Shown here piece by piece: positions 11,066 through 20,541 of a DNA stretch of 64,000 nt (position 1 is the stretch's first letter; each line of letters begins with the position of its first letter). The stretch is from Phaeodactylum tricornutum CCAP 1055/1. Lineage: Eukaryota > Bacillariophyta > Bacillariophyceae > Surirellales > Neidiaceae. The notes under the pieces are model-generated. The model searched no databases, was not told the origin of the DNA, and was given only the letters and a program-made list of their open reading frames with translations. The stretch lies in NCBI RefSeq assembly GCF_000150955.2, contig NC_011673.1, positions 449,394 through 513,393 of the forward strand. The letters are read 5' to 3'. Position numbers and translations under genes: made by a program.

Positions 11066-12298
11066 ATGTCGTTTGCAATACGAAACTCTGCTAGATTTGT
11101 TTCAGGATTGGTGGTTGGTGCGAGGAGACCAAGTTGTGCTTCTGTTCACTGTTCTCACATTACCGCTGGTAGCGAGACTCCAATCTCCTTTCACGCACGG
11201 TTCAACGGCGGATTTAACCGCCCAAAATCGTCGACCAAAGTAAGGAGATCAAAATATCGTGAGCACCGACCATCGTCTCAAGAAAATTCGTCGTCGACCA
11301 TCCGTCGGGGTGGAGTTCCGCGCAACGGCATTCACCGCCATTCTCATTCCCATTTGGACAGACGGAGCTTAGTTAAGAGAGAAACAGAGCGGGTTCATAA
11401 AGGGCCAATTCCAAAAGATGTTTTGTTAGTACGGAAGAAAGTTCCACTTGAAAAAAAGGAATCATTCAACATTCTGGCTCTGGCGCTTTCTGCTACAGGG
11501 CCGAGTCTTTCGATTGAAACCTACGCAAAATCGGAGTCATCTCTTCCAGCTATGAAAATTCAAAGGAGCAGCTTTCATGCAAATAGTACAAGTGCTCCGG
11601 TCCAATTTGACAGTCGCCTTAATGGCCAATGTGAGGACGATTGGAATGAAAATGAAGTAACCGATATTAACAAAGACGTTCCGATTCTGGTCGGTACCGA
11701 GTCTTTAAATAAATTCAAAAGACCGAAGAAGCGGCACGGCCCTCCAGCAAAGAAAATTCGCGACCGCAAGAAGCTAGGTCTAGAAAATGGATCGAAGCAA
11801 ACAGAAGCCAGCGAGAGTACGGTGCGGGATCTAGTAGATGAACCGAAACAAAAGGAAGTCATCCAAAGTAAGGATTCAAAGAACACAACGAAGCGGACCA
11901 AAGTCGACGATAGAAAGGGGAGGTTCTTAGCGAAAGGACCGAAGCAACCAGAAGCTAACAAGAAGCGGGCACTTGTAAAGGGATTAAATCACACAGAAAC
12001 CAGAGATATCAAGACTATGGGTCTAAGCGATAGGAAAAGACGGGCTCTAGTGAAACAAAAAGCACTCAACAATAGGAAGAAGCTGGGTGTTGTGAAAGAA
12101 ACGAGGCCAGGAGAAGTAAGCGATCGAAAGAAGGGGGCTGTAGCGAAGGCACGGAATAACAACTTATCCAGCGAGAACAACAAATTAGCCTCAATAAAGG
12201 CCGAAAACTCCGATGTTAACATGGAAAAAGGTGCTGTGAAGCATGCGCCATGGTGGATGAGTCGAAAATCAATTGATTCGTCTGTGTCATCTTCTTAG
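11066..12298 (+). CDS. Basic repeat-containing protein with presequence-like N terminus, 410 aa
   Basis: I do not recognise the family. The frame opens at 11033, but the ATG at 11066 gives MSFAIRNSARFVSGLVVGAR, a positively charged amphipathic start typical of a mitochondrial presequence; the earlier start is equally open. The rest is strongly basic and low in hydrophobic residues. The C-terminal half is built of degenerate repeats of about 15-25 residues around DRKK-x-L/A-x-x-K followed by an E-A/T/V ending (for example IRDRKKLGLENGSKQTEA, VDDRKGRFLAKGPKQPEA, SDRKKGAVAKA); I count about six. It may be a nucleic-acid-binding or structural protein, possibly organellar. It lies immediately upstream of, and in the same orientation as, cytochrome c1. 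Confidence 0.55.
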   Translation: MSFAIRNSARFVSGLVVGARRPSCASVHCSHITAGSETPISFHARFNGGFNRPKSSTKVRRSKYREHRPSSQENSSSTIRRGGVPRNGIHRHSHSHLDRRSLVKRETERVHKGPIPKDVLLVRKKVPLEKKESFNILALALSATGPSLSIETYAKSESSLPAMKIQRSSFHANSTSAPVQFDSRLNGQCEDDWNENEVTDINKDVPILVGTESLNKFKRPKKRHGPPAKKIRDRKKLGLENGSKQTEASESTVRDLVDEPKQKEVIQSKDSKNTTKRTKVDDRKGRFLAKGPKQPEANKKRALVKGLNHTETRDIKTMGLSDRKRRALVKQKALNNRKKLGVVKETRPGEVSDRKKGAVAKARNNNLSSENNKLASIKAENSDVNMEKGAVKHAPWWMSRKSIDSSVSSS

Positions 12299-12758
12299 CA
12301 CCGGGAATGCCAGCTTGGCGTAAGCCGGAACAACGAGCAATCTCAATACTGTAAATGAGAATATCAATCTTTAACTATGGCTGTTGCTATGGAGAAACCT
12401 CCCAATGTAGTGAGGGCACAGACCCCTTTGAACATTATCTTATTTTGGGCCCAGAATATGATGTCCCATGCAGAGGCGATGCCTTCCTGGATGTGGTTTT
12501 TACTTTTGACAGTGAGACATTCACTCTCAATTCCAATAGCCCGAGCATCTACCTACCATTCATTTTCGGATAATGTCTCGCTGACTCGTTCGGCTCTGAG
12601 GACCAATCAGAAATTCAGGAAATGTCGTAGTTGTTCTTTCGCTACCGAACGTCAGCGTCATCAGCATTCTGTGGAGCTAGAACGAGAGCCGATCCTGAGA
12701 AAGTAAATCTTCGATAAATCAACCCAGTGTTGTACTTCGAGGGACTTTCCTGTTGACC
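12299..12758. other. Intergenic region upstream of CYC1
   Basis: About 460 nt. Two overlapping short frames (12355-12573 and 12377-12706) have no recognisable content and I treat them as chance. The stretch must contain the CYC1 promoter. Confidence 0.3.
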
Positions 12759-13853
12759 ATGGCTTTTCAACTAAAGACTGTCGTAAGTTCCCAATAGGCG
12801 TAAGAGCTTGTTGTGCAATGAAAAGAAATGAAAATTTGGTTCGAATAGGAATTGCTTTGAAACTTGCAAGCGGTGAATACGCTTGGATAGGGGTTTACCT
12901 TCTTTCACATTTCGTTTTCCTTGAGATGAATTCCAAATTCCGACTAAGTTGTGATGCAGAGCTTAGTATTTCCGATGAGCCAAGGAATTTTATGTGTCGA
13001 TCTTCGCGTTATTCAAAAGCCGCCGACTCATACATTCGCATTTTTGTTCATGTTGCAGTTTCAGAGCCGTCAAGCCTTGGCTATAGGTGCTGCGGCAATC
13101 GCAGCTGTTCCAGCAATTACTCTTTTGTCTGATGATGTAGCCCATCCACCGGCTTTCCCTTGGCGCCACCGTGGATTCTTCTCGTCTTACGATTGTGGTG
13201 CTCTTCGCCGAGGTTTCCAAGTTTACCGGCAGGTCTGCGCTTCATGCCATTCAGTCGAGCGTATTCGCTGGCGTGAACTTGTCGGCGTGACTCATACCAA
13301 AGAGGAAGTTCAGCAGTTGTGTAAGGAAGTTGATGTCTTAGATGGACCCAACGATGAAGGTGAAATGTTCGAGCGTCCCGCGAAGTTGTTCGATGTCCTG
13401 CCCAAGCCGTACTTGAATGAAGAGCAAGGGCGTTCCGCCAACGGTGGCGCTTATCCACCAGACCTCTCCTTGATGGTGAAGGCGCGACATGAAGGACACG
13501 ACTACATTATGTCGCTATTGACTGGATACATGGAACCCCCGGCGGGCAAGGTAATGATGGAAGGGCTCTATTACAATCCATACTTTCCGGGTGGTGGGAT
13601 TTCCATGCCCCCTCCGTTGCAGGATGAGGGCGTAGAGTACCCTGACGGTACAGTGGCAACTATTTCCCAGCAAGCCCGTGACGTTGCTCAATTCTTGAAC
13701 TGGACCGCCGAACCCGAAATGGAACAGCGCAAGAAAAACGCTGGTCTCAACATGCTCGCCCTCATTTTTATGACACTCGGTGCGGGGTATATGAAGCGTT
13801 GGCGATGGTCGCCGCTCAAGACACGAAAGATTGCGTATGTGAAGGATATGTAA
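12759..13853 (+). CDS. CYC1: Cytochrome c1, complex III, 272 aa, two exons
   Basis: Exon 1 is only 24 nt (12759-12782, MAFQLKTV; Kozak-like GACCATGG), followed by a long 276-nt intron (GTAAGT ... TTGCAG) and exon 2 at 13059-13853. A second AG six bases downstream (TTTCAG) would give an in-frame two-residue-shorter form. The protein has a short presequence, a hydrophobic Ala-rich segment, the c-type haem site CASCH (Cys68, Cys71, His72), the GGISMPPPL region that supplies the axial Met, DVAQFLNW, and a C-terminal membrane anchor (about residues 236-253) ending in basic residues. Cytochrome c1 passes electrons from the Rieske protein to cytochrome c at the inner mitochondrial membrane. The CXXCH is canonical, unlike the single-Cys form of euglenozoans. 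Confidence 0.95.
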
Positions 13854-13983
13854 ACGGAACCATTGCATGTTCTGATGCGCAAACTGAGAAAACGGGTATG
13901 AACAACGTCCACTCATTAAAATTTTAAGACAGTGTGTTGAAAGTTTACTGCGCCAGACTGGCACAATAGTCATCTTTTAGGAT

Positions 13984-14301
13984 TTATAGCTTTTGTTCAC
14001 GTCCACGTTTCTTCGAGAGTTCGGCCTGATAGTCTCTATCCCGAGCCAAATACTCCTCGAAAGTTTCACTCTTACCAAACGCTTCTTTGATCACATCTTG
14101 CTCCTTAAGTTTTTGTTCTACTAAATTCACATTCATTTCGTCCAATAGGCGCTTTTTTTCGGCCTTCAGGCAGTTATCGAGGCGTACTTTGATGTTGTTA
14201 CACCGCCCGAGGTACTTTTTCCAGGATTCTGCGTGACAAATTTTGAGATCGCTTATTTGCTCCTCGCAGTCGGGATGCGGCCGGTCCAAAGGAGGGTGCA
14301 T
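13984..14301 (-). CDS. CMC2: CMC2-like twin CX9C protein, 105 aa
   Basis: Start chosen at the ATG at 14301 (MHPPLDRPHPDCEEQ) because CMC2 proteins begin MHP and the 22 residues upstream in the frame look unlike the family. The twin CX9C motifs are intact: CEEQISDLKIC then CNNIKVRLDNC, forming a helical hairpin held by two disulfides after Mia40/Erv1 oxidation in the mitochondrial intermembrane space. CMC2 is needed for cytochrome c oxidase biogenesis. The C-terminal extension is charged and helical (KRLLDEMNVNLVEQKLK) and longer than in yeast. It is convergent with cytochrome c1, stops 130 nt apart, and next to NDUFA12. Confidence 0.87.
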   Translation of the reverse strand: MHPPLDRPHPDCEEQISDLKICHAESWKKYLGRCNNIKVRLDNCLKAEKKRLLDEMNVNLVEQKLKEQDVIKEAFGKSETFEEYLARDRDYQAELSKKRGREQKL

Positions 14302-14474
14302 TTCGAATGAGAGAGAAGAGCACTCTGAACTGCGGCGATTCAAAAGAGGATAGGTGGAAAAAGGCACAGAAGAAATGAAATTGGAAAGTTTTGACTTTTT
14401 TTACCACTAGAGCTGAAGAGCTCTCGTAAATGGGTTGTGGGTCGATCATCGAGTCATCAAGGCGGAAATTACTA

Positions 14475-14485
14475 ACAGTAACTGT
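14475..14485. repeat. Short palindrome ACAGTAACTGT
   Basis: Perfect inverted repeat with 5-nt arms around a central A, about 175 nt upstream of the CMC2 start. It is one of the ACAGTAA-family elements found in many intergenic regions of this window. Confidence 0.6.
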
Positions 14486-14536
14486 AACTGACTGACAGAA
14501 AAAGGGAGATAGACGAGATCCCGACAACCCTAATAT

Positions 14537-14560
14537 AGGTCAAATCAATTTATATGACCT
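14537..14560. repeat. Inverted repeat AGGTCA-N12-TGACCT
   Basis: Six-base arms separated by an AT-rich 12-nt spacer, about 240 nt upstream of the CMC2 start. It may be a dimeric protein-binding site, but arms of this size also arise by chance. Confidence 0.4.
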
Positions 14561-15253
14561 TGACAGTGAGGTGAAATTTTAATGTAATGTAAATTACCGG
14601 TTTCCTATGTTTTAACTGTTTGAACGAAAAGTCAGTCGACAACAGGGACGTACGTAGTCAATAGATTCTCTTTTCTTTCGCCTTTACGTTGCATCCACTC
14701 TTCCACTAATACTAGAGTGCTTTATATTTATTGTGTTCTGTATTTTACTTTTCACTAGTTCAGTTTCCTCTCAAACCTTGTTGTTTGATCGCTTATACTT
14801 CGCTCCTACATCATTTTTCTTTATGTTTACATTCGCTGTCAACACTTGTTGATGTGTTACATTCAATCCGTTACCTCCTTTCATAGGATGATCATCCTCA
14901 ACTTTCATCAAACAAACAAAGTACATTTTGTTAGCTCGAGATGAGAGCTTGGCAAATCTCTTCATGCGACAATGTCACTTTCTGCCGGATATGTCACACT
15001 TGCTATCAAACTTGACCAAAAGAGTTGCTCACAAAGAGCAAGTCTAACGTCATGACATTGACAGGCAAATTAAATTTGACCGTGAAACTGACAGTGATCG
15101 AAAAACAAATGTCCGGGTTTTCCACGTTGAATTTTCCGACGCGGCGGAACTCGAACAGCGTCGCTTGCGATGGACGCACCATGGTACATTTGGCCAGAAT
15201 TACACTCCTAGCGAGCGCTAAAGTATTTATCTTGCTTTGTTGTAACGTGAAGA

Positions 15254-16104
15254 ATGGTCTGGCAGGCAGCAAACAATCTGCGCCAGGCGCTTAAATATCG
15301 AGGTGGATGGAAGGGCCTTTTAGAGCACATGTACACAGTAAGTAATGTTATGCAAGTACGAATTTCGATGTGAAACCGGGTTGAAATCTTGACTCGAGCC
15401 TTTGCTTGTTCGCTGTTAACGTCTCTGATCACGTTCTTCATGCTTACCTATAGAACGGTGACTATCCTTTCAAGTTCGGAACCTACATGGGCTGTGATGC
15501 CATGGGAAACCGCTACTACGAAAACCGTATCGACTACCCTTTTGGACAGCATCGATGGGTCGAACCCGCAAATATCCACGACTTCGATTCAACCCACATA
15601 CCCCCGGAATGGCACGGATGGATGGTCTCTATGAACGACGCGACCCCTTCTTTGGAGCAAGAATATATTGATAAGATGTCTAAACACACTATCAAAGGTG
15701 AAATTTCTCACGCCCCTTATCAAAGCAATATTGGACATCAAGAGCCCTACTTTAATTTTAACGGTATGCACAATCAGTCACAAATTCGCTCTCGCGGATA
15801 CGGAATTGGTAATCACGTGGTAGGTCTGCCTCCAGGCGCTCCAGATGCGTATTACACGCAGCCCGGCAGTCCGTACAACGAGGCATCGATTCGCAAATTT
15901 GAAATGCAAGGCAAGTTGGACGAAAAGCGCGCCTACAAGAGCGAAATGTGGAGACAACGCTTGATGACGGTAGCAGAAAAGGCGGCTATTGAGCAAAGTG
16001 AGAAAGATGAATGGACCAAGCCGTTCGAAGTGGCCAAGACTGCCAAGAGGCTTTCTCTCCGCGAGCAGGCGATCCTTGCTCGTGGCGGAACTCTTTCGAA
16101 GTAG
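15254..16104 (+). CDS. NDUFA12: NADH:ubiquinone oxidoreductase subunit NDUFA12 (B17.2), 244 aa
   Basis: Exon 1 is 15254-15337 (MVWQAANNLRQALKYRG...), the 116-nt intron starts GTAAGT and ends CTATAG, and exon 2 is 15454-16104; the join is in frame (MYT|NGDYPFKFGTYMG). The conserved B17.2 core is present: KFGTYMGCDAMGNRYYEN, a GQHRWVE box and HIPPEWHGWM. NDUFA12 is an accessory subunit on the matrix arm of complex I. The protein is about 100 residues longer than the human one; the extension after the core (residues about 90-244) includes LPPGAPDAYYTQPGSPYNEA and a charged helical tail. It converges on Aquarius, 66 nt between stops. Confidence 0.93.
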
Positions 16105-16170
16105 GTTGCTAACTGCAAGGAGATCAATAATAAAATGATCCTATCAGAGCACACTAAATAAGCTTTCGTA

Positions 16171-19100
16171 CTACGACTTCTCCAATAATTGCTCTTGAAG
16201 GCCATGTACCATAGATCCAAGATGGGAGACATCTTCCACTTCAAAGAGCTGATCCGAGGGTATATCATCTCCAATTTTCCGCGTTGTCGGAGCGTGCTCG
16301 CCTAACACCAATTGTAACTTCGTTGGTCGCGACACCAGTATATCCATTGCCGGTTTGAGCTCATAGCAATTGACAAACACGCTTTGCCGACAAACAATGT
16401 ATAAACCGAGTCGAGCTCGAGAGACCGCAACAACCAGGCGTCGAATATCGCGTAAATGACCCACCGACTGCGTTCGGACCAGCGAAAGAATGACAAAGTC
16501 GTTTTGTTGACCTTGGTATTGATCAACGGTTGAGACAGTCTTGGGTCGAATACCAGCGAGGGGTGTGCCGGCGCCGCAACGTTGCGATAAAATGTCGGAA
16601 ATGAGGGCTTTCTGTCCATTGTAGGTCGCCAAGATAGAAATTCGTTGCGGGAGGTAGCCGATTAGCACCATATATTGGAAGATGGCAACGGCGTATTCTG
16701 CCTCGCCCACATTTTGGTAAAAATGCGCTGTTGGGGAGGTTTCTCCTTTTCCTTCGAAGTCCTCCACATTGATAAGTTGAAATGTATGAGCAAGCCCTGC
16801 ATTGCCCACTGAGAAACGTTGCTGTGTTTGAACATGTTCTAAGTTGCCGAGATTTCTGTAGCGCCAGCTGTAGAGATTGGCAATTTCTGGGCGGGCGCGG
16901 CCTTGCATATTAAGTTGAATGTATGGGGCTCCCAAACGAATCATTCTCGAGAAGAAACTCTGATCGAGGTTGCTATACCTGGCAAACGACATATTCTTGA
17001 CAACGGGTGGTAATTGATTGTGATCGCCCATAAGACAAATTCGCTTCAAACGAGAAGAACCCGAGATCTTTTTGTCGGTTTCCCCTTTTTGTAAAAGCAG
17101 CGGAATGAAGGTTTCAATTTCAGTCATTTGACCAGCTTCCTCAACGACTACATTGTCGTATTCAAATCCCAACTGAAGAAGATGTGACCGGGCAATCGCC
17201 GCATGGGTGCATGTCATGGCAACTACCCGAGCTTGCTTCATTATAATATAGTCAGCACGCTTCCACTGAGAGCGTAAGAGCTCAAGTGGGCGGTATTCTT
17301 GTAGCTCAGCAAAAATTTCATCGAGTGTAGAAAAGAAACGCATTGCAGCGTCAACATCGATCAGTTCGCCTTCCCCTAGGCCAAAATATGTTTTGAAAGG
17401 AAAGATTGCCGAGGAATTGATTTTTTCATTCGCAATTTCATGTCTGAAAGCTCGAATACGTCTTTGTACTTGATATTGATTGAAGTACTCGGCGCTCTCG
17501 CACGTGTACGAAGGCGAACCATCCGCACCTCGTTCTGCTTTACCACTGCAACCTAACGACTCAGAGAGAAGCTGCACTTGCTCAAGAAGCTGACCTCGTC
17601 GAGCAAAGCTGTAGGCCACGCGACCTGCCTTTGTAAAGTCGTGAGACGATTCCGTCTCCAAATCCCTTTCTCCCGATCCGAGGCGTAGCAGATATCGTTC
17701 GTCAACATCGCCCCGTTGCATCACCTTTTGGAATATATCATTCAGCGCAGCATTTGAGTGTGTGATCACAACAGTTCGTTGCGTTGGGAAAGAGTGGTAC
17801 AAACTCGCAATAATTTGGACGGCTACATCTGTTTTGCCGGTACCGGGTGGCCCGACAACCATGGTCAAACCCGAGGACAATCCCGATCGAATCGCTTCTA
17901 CTTGTCGGGGAGTGAATCGAACCGGGTTTCCTTTAACATGCTGAAAGAAGCGATACGCGGATGCCTTGACTGCAGAACTTCCCGTTTTCTCAGAAAGCTG
18001 TACCTTAAAGTTTTTTCTTGAGGTATCTTCAACATCAACTTCCACCGTAACCGTCGTGTTAGGAAACGATTGCCGAAGATGATCTGCGTCCAAAAATGTA
18101 TCGCAAAAGTCTAGCGCGTCACCTGGATTTGCCACTCCCACTGTTTTTAACGCATATTCTTTCACAATGCTGGATGTGAAGGACGCGTCGGACGGATTGC
18201 CCTGTCCAAGCAGCAGAGGCTGAAGCCACGGGGGAATAACACGCTGAATCGAACCGCTGCCTACCATCAGTCCCCGGATGGTTTCCAGCACGGACTTGAA
18301 GTTGTTTTCTCGACCGTGTCGCCGTACAACAAGGTTCAGTGTTCGATATAGATCCGTTCCCTTGTCTCCTTTGGCATCCATTGAATATTGGGTGGGATCC
18401 AGTGCAATCCGGAAAATACGTTTGGTACCTTTGGGCTGTGGACCACCAGCATCGCTGATTGTGTTTCCTTCTCCGTCACGGACTTGCAGGATTAAACAAC
18501 CCCGAACGGCTTGGATTCCGTACCGCGACGGAAAAGTTCGGTCGTCCTCGTCAGGTATAGGGCGATCGCTATCCGACGTCCAGCGGTGATGACTTCCGTG
18601 ATTCAAGTGAAAGTCCTTCATTAACGGTGCAGCCTGACCGGTCATGCAACTGGCATCGATCGTCAGCAGAAACAAATTGTCAAACTCTCCCAATTCGTCC
18701 CATTCCTTGCGGATCGCGTCTCCGCACGGGCCTAGATCGATCGCAATCTCTGCAGATACCAGGGAAGGGTGTAGTTCTCCTAGAAGAGGCTGAGCCACCT
18801 TGGTTATCCGAAGCTGCCCATCCAGTTCCAAAGCCATCCGAGCCCAGCCGCTAAATTCTGTCTGTTGGACGGGAGCCTCGTCTTCGTCGTCCATGCCTTG
18901 GCGCAGTAGAGGTCGAAGTCTACGCACAACATCCACCAGGTCCGCACGGATCTCGTACGCACTTTCCAGTCGAGCGAGGGTAAAATTTCGCCACAGGTAA
19001 TCGGTAAATGACAAAAAATGAGTCGTCAGCTTCGGCAGGGTAAGGACGTTCGAAACCGGAAGCAACGAAGCGTTACTTGGTGGAATCTGTGAGAAATCCC

Positions 19101-20541
19101 AGAGTACGGCTTCCGTCGGGTAGAGCGGATACGACTTGAGCTCGTCCAACGGGTCGGATGGTACGGTGACGTAATCTTCCAAAATTTGAATCAAAAAGCT
19201 ACGACGATAGTTTTCCGAGCCACCACTGTTCTTGTCCACCAAGCGTAGTTTGTGTAATAACTCCAGCACATCGCGATCCGCCAGTCCGCCCAAGACGGTC
19301 CGGAGAAAGCTGTTCCCTCCGCACACCAAACCTACTCCGGCGAAGATTAAATCCGGCAATTGATCGGCGTAATAGCGGTGGGCCATTTTCTGCAGCATGG
19401 TGGCTCGGGTATGGTACATTCCCATCCAGGTCGTCCGGGACACCGGTTCGCGTCCGAGTATGGGGAAATGCATCAACGCGTCGACCCGTTCCAAAAGTTG
19501 TTGGGCTAAGAAGAGATTTTCCTCCGCCCGCGAGTGACGACTGGTGCCCAGCGCTTCGCGACTTTGGATAGTGAAATGAATTGCGTCGAGATAGGTAACG
19601 AGGTGTACGCGAGTGGCAACCGACGAGAGCAACTCACACAAGAGTTCCAAGGCCCGGTGCAGAAAGATCCATTCGTCCAAACGAAGTGCGTCCTCTGGTT
19701 GATCGGTGTTGTTGTTGTTGTTGTTGTTGTTGTTGTCGTCGTCAGATTCGTCCGGCGTTGGTGGTGGGGCGGCACGGTTCGTCGGGAGCACGCCACTTTG
19801 GCAGAGGTGGGCAACGTGTTGCAGCATCCGTACAATGTACGGCACCCGTGCTGGCTTGGGACAATCGTCCCAGACTTGCGACCAATTCTCTCGTCGAATT
19901 TCTAGATCACGACGTCGTTCCGGCATCCAATGCCACAAGGCCAGCCCCGTGACGTGTGGGAGACAGGAAGCTCCCACCGTATCGGCACCGTTGTCTGTAC
20001 TGCCGAGACCTCCGGTCAAGGACATGGTCAGGAGGTGATTTACGAGAGTAAGAAACTCCCAATCGGTCCGCTCGCTGTGACACAGAGTATCGAGCACACG
20101 GTGCCACGTTGTCATTGACGATGACGTTGTTGTTGGCTCTGATGTTGTGTCCGTGTGTGCATGTATTCCACCGTCTACCACATCGTCGCGTACGAATTCC
20201 CACACTCCTCCGGAAGAATCCTGATGCGCATCCGCCGCCGTTAGCAGCACGGCCAAAAGATGACACGCGTGGAACCATTCCAACGTCGGGTGTGACCCAG
20301 CCTCGGGAGCGGGAACGTGTTGACGTAAGAAGGGCCACACGACGGCCGACACGTACCCACGTTCCACGGCTTGCAAGACAGCGCGCCGCGAGTCGTCGCG
20401 CGTGTCGGCTACGCACGCAGTGTAGAGTGCCGTCGTTGTGGGGAGCGTTGTGGTTGGGACGGCAGGACGGGATGGGGACACCCCACGGCGTAAACGGTTC
20501 GGAAGCGGTCCCCGCGACGTCTTGCGCTTTTTCGTTGGCAT
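16171..20541 (-). CDS. AQR: Intron-binding RNA helicase Aquarius, 1456 aa
   Basis: Single-exon gene from an ATG at 20541, with a nuclear-signal-like start (PTKKRKTSRG). The N-terminal half is the helical ARM-like region of the family. The C-terminal half is an SF1 (Upf1-like) helicase: Walker A GPPGTGKT with Lys at about 903, VVITHSNAALNDIF, motif II VVEEAGQ near residue 1133, motif III LMGDHNQLPPVV, LNMQGRARPEIANLYSWRY, and motifs V/VI TVDQYQGQQNDFVILSLVRT and VAVSRARLGLYIV. Length matches human Aquarius (about 1485 aa). Aquarius binds introns upstream of the branch point in the spliceosome and links splicing to snoRNP and exon-junction complex deposition. An Asn run after Asp residues (encoded at 19708-19734) is a likely length-variable insert in the N-terminal part. 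Confidence 0.95.
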   Translation of the reverse strand: MPTKKRKTSRGPLPNRLRRGVSPSRPAVPTTTLPTTTALYTACVADTRDDSRRAVLQAVERGYVSAVVWPFLRQHVPAPEAGSHPTLEWFHACHLLAVLLTAADAHQDSSGGVWEFVRDDVVDGGIHAHTDTTSEPTTTSSSMTTWHRVLDTLCHSERTDWEFLTLVNHLLTMSLTGGLGSTDNGADTVGASCLPHVTGLALWHWMPERRRDLEIRRENWSQVWDDCPKPARVPYIVRMLQHVAHLCQSGVLPTNRAAPPPTPDESDDDNNNNNNNNNTDQPEDALRLDEWIFLHRALELLCELLSSVATRVHLVTYLDAIHFTIQSREALGTSRHSRAEENLFLAQQLLERVDALMHFPILGREPVSRTTWMGMYHTRATMLQKMAHRYYADQLPDLIFAGVGLVCGGNSFLRTVLGGLADRDVLELLHKLRLVDKNSGGSENYRRSFLIQILEDYVTVPSDPLDELKSYPLYPTEAVLWDFSQIPPSNASLLPVSNVLTLPKLTTHFLSFTDYLWRNFTLARLESAYEIRADLVDVVRRLRPLLRQGMDDEDEAPVQQTEFSGWARMALELDGQLRITKVAQPLLGELHPSLVSAEIAIDLGPCGDAIRKEWDELGEFDNLFLLTIDASCMTGQAAPLMKDFHLNHGSHHRWTSDSDRPIPDEDDRTFPSRYGIQAVRGCLILQVRDGEGNTISDAGGPQPKGTKRIFRIALDPTQYSMDAKGDKGTDLYRTLNLVVRRHGRENNFKSVLETIRGLMVGSGSIQRVIPPWLQPLLLGQGNPSDASFTSSIVKEYALKTVGVANPGDALDFCDTFLDADHLRQSFPNTTVTVEVDVEDTSRKNFKVQLSEKTGSSAVKASAYRFFQHVKGNPVRFTPRQVEAIRSGLSSGLTMVVGPPGTGKTDVAVQIIASLYHSFPTQRTVVITHSNAALNDIFQKVMQRGDVDERYLLRLGSGERDLETESSHDFTKAGRVAYSFARRGQLLEQVQLLSESLGCSGKAERGADGSPSYTCESAEYFNQYQVQRRIRAFRHEIANEKINSSAIFPFKTYFGLGEGELIDVDAAMRFFSTLDEIFAELQEYRPLELLRSQWKRADYIIMKQARVVAMTCTHAAIARSHLLQLGFEYDNVVVEEAGQMTEIETFIPLLLQKGETDKKISGSSRLKRICLMGDHNQLPPVVKNMSFARYSNLDQSFFSRMIRLGAPYIQLNMQGRARPEIANLYSWRYRNLGNLEHVQTQQRFSVGNAGLAHTFQLINVEDFEGKGETSPTAHFYQNVGEAEYAVAIFQYMVLIGYLPQRISILATYNGQKALISDILSQRCGAGTPLAGIRPKTVSTVDQYQGQQNDFVILSLVRTQSVGHLRDIRRLVVAVSRARLGLYIVCRQSVFVNCYELKPAMDILVSRPTKLQLVLGEHAPTTRKIGDDIPSDQLFEVEDVSHLGSMVHGLQEQLLEKS
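19708..19734. repeat. (GTT)9 trinucleotide repeat inside AQR
   Basis: Nine GTT units on the plus strand, read as AAC (Asn) in the helicase gene, next to GTC units coding Asp. It is a likely polymorphic coding microsatellite. Confidence 0.9.

Larger units (their letters stand above)
14302..15253. other. Divergent intergenic region, CMC2 / NDUFA12
   Basis: About 950 nt without a supportable gene, AT-richer than its flanks. It contains the palindrome ACAGTAACTGT at 14475-14485, an inverted repeat AGGTCA-N12-TGACCT at 14537-14560, and several TGACAGTG/CTGACAG copies (14566, 15087). It serves as promoter for both genes. Confidence 0.45.

Noticed and set aside
12377-12706. 109-codon plus-strand ORF upstream of CYC1
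   Set aside because: Overlaps a second frame of similar length, atypical composition, no motif.
14537-14560. Nuclear-receptor response element reading of AGGTCA repeats
   Set aside because: Nuclear receptors are animal proteins; the half-site match is coincidental in an alga.
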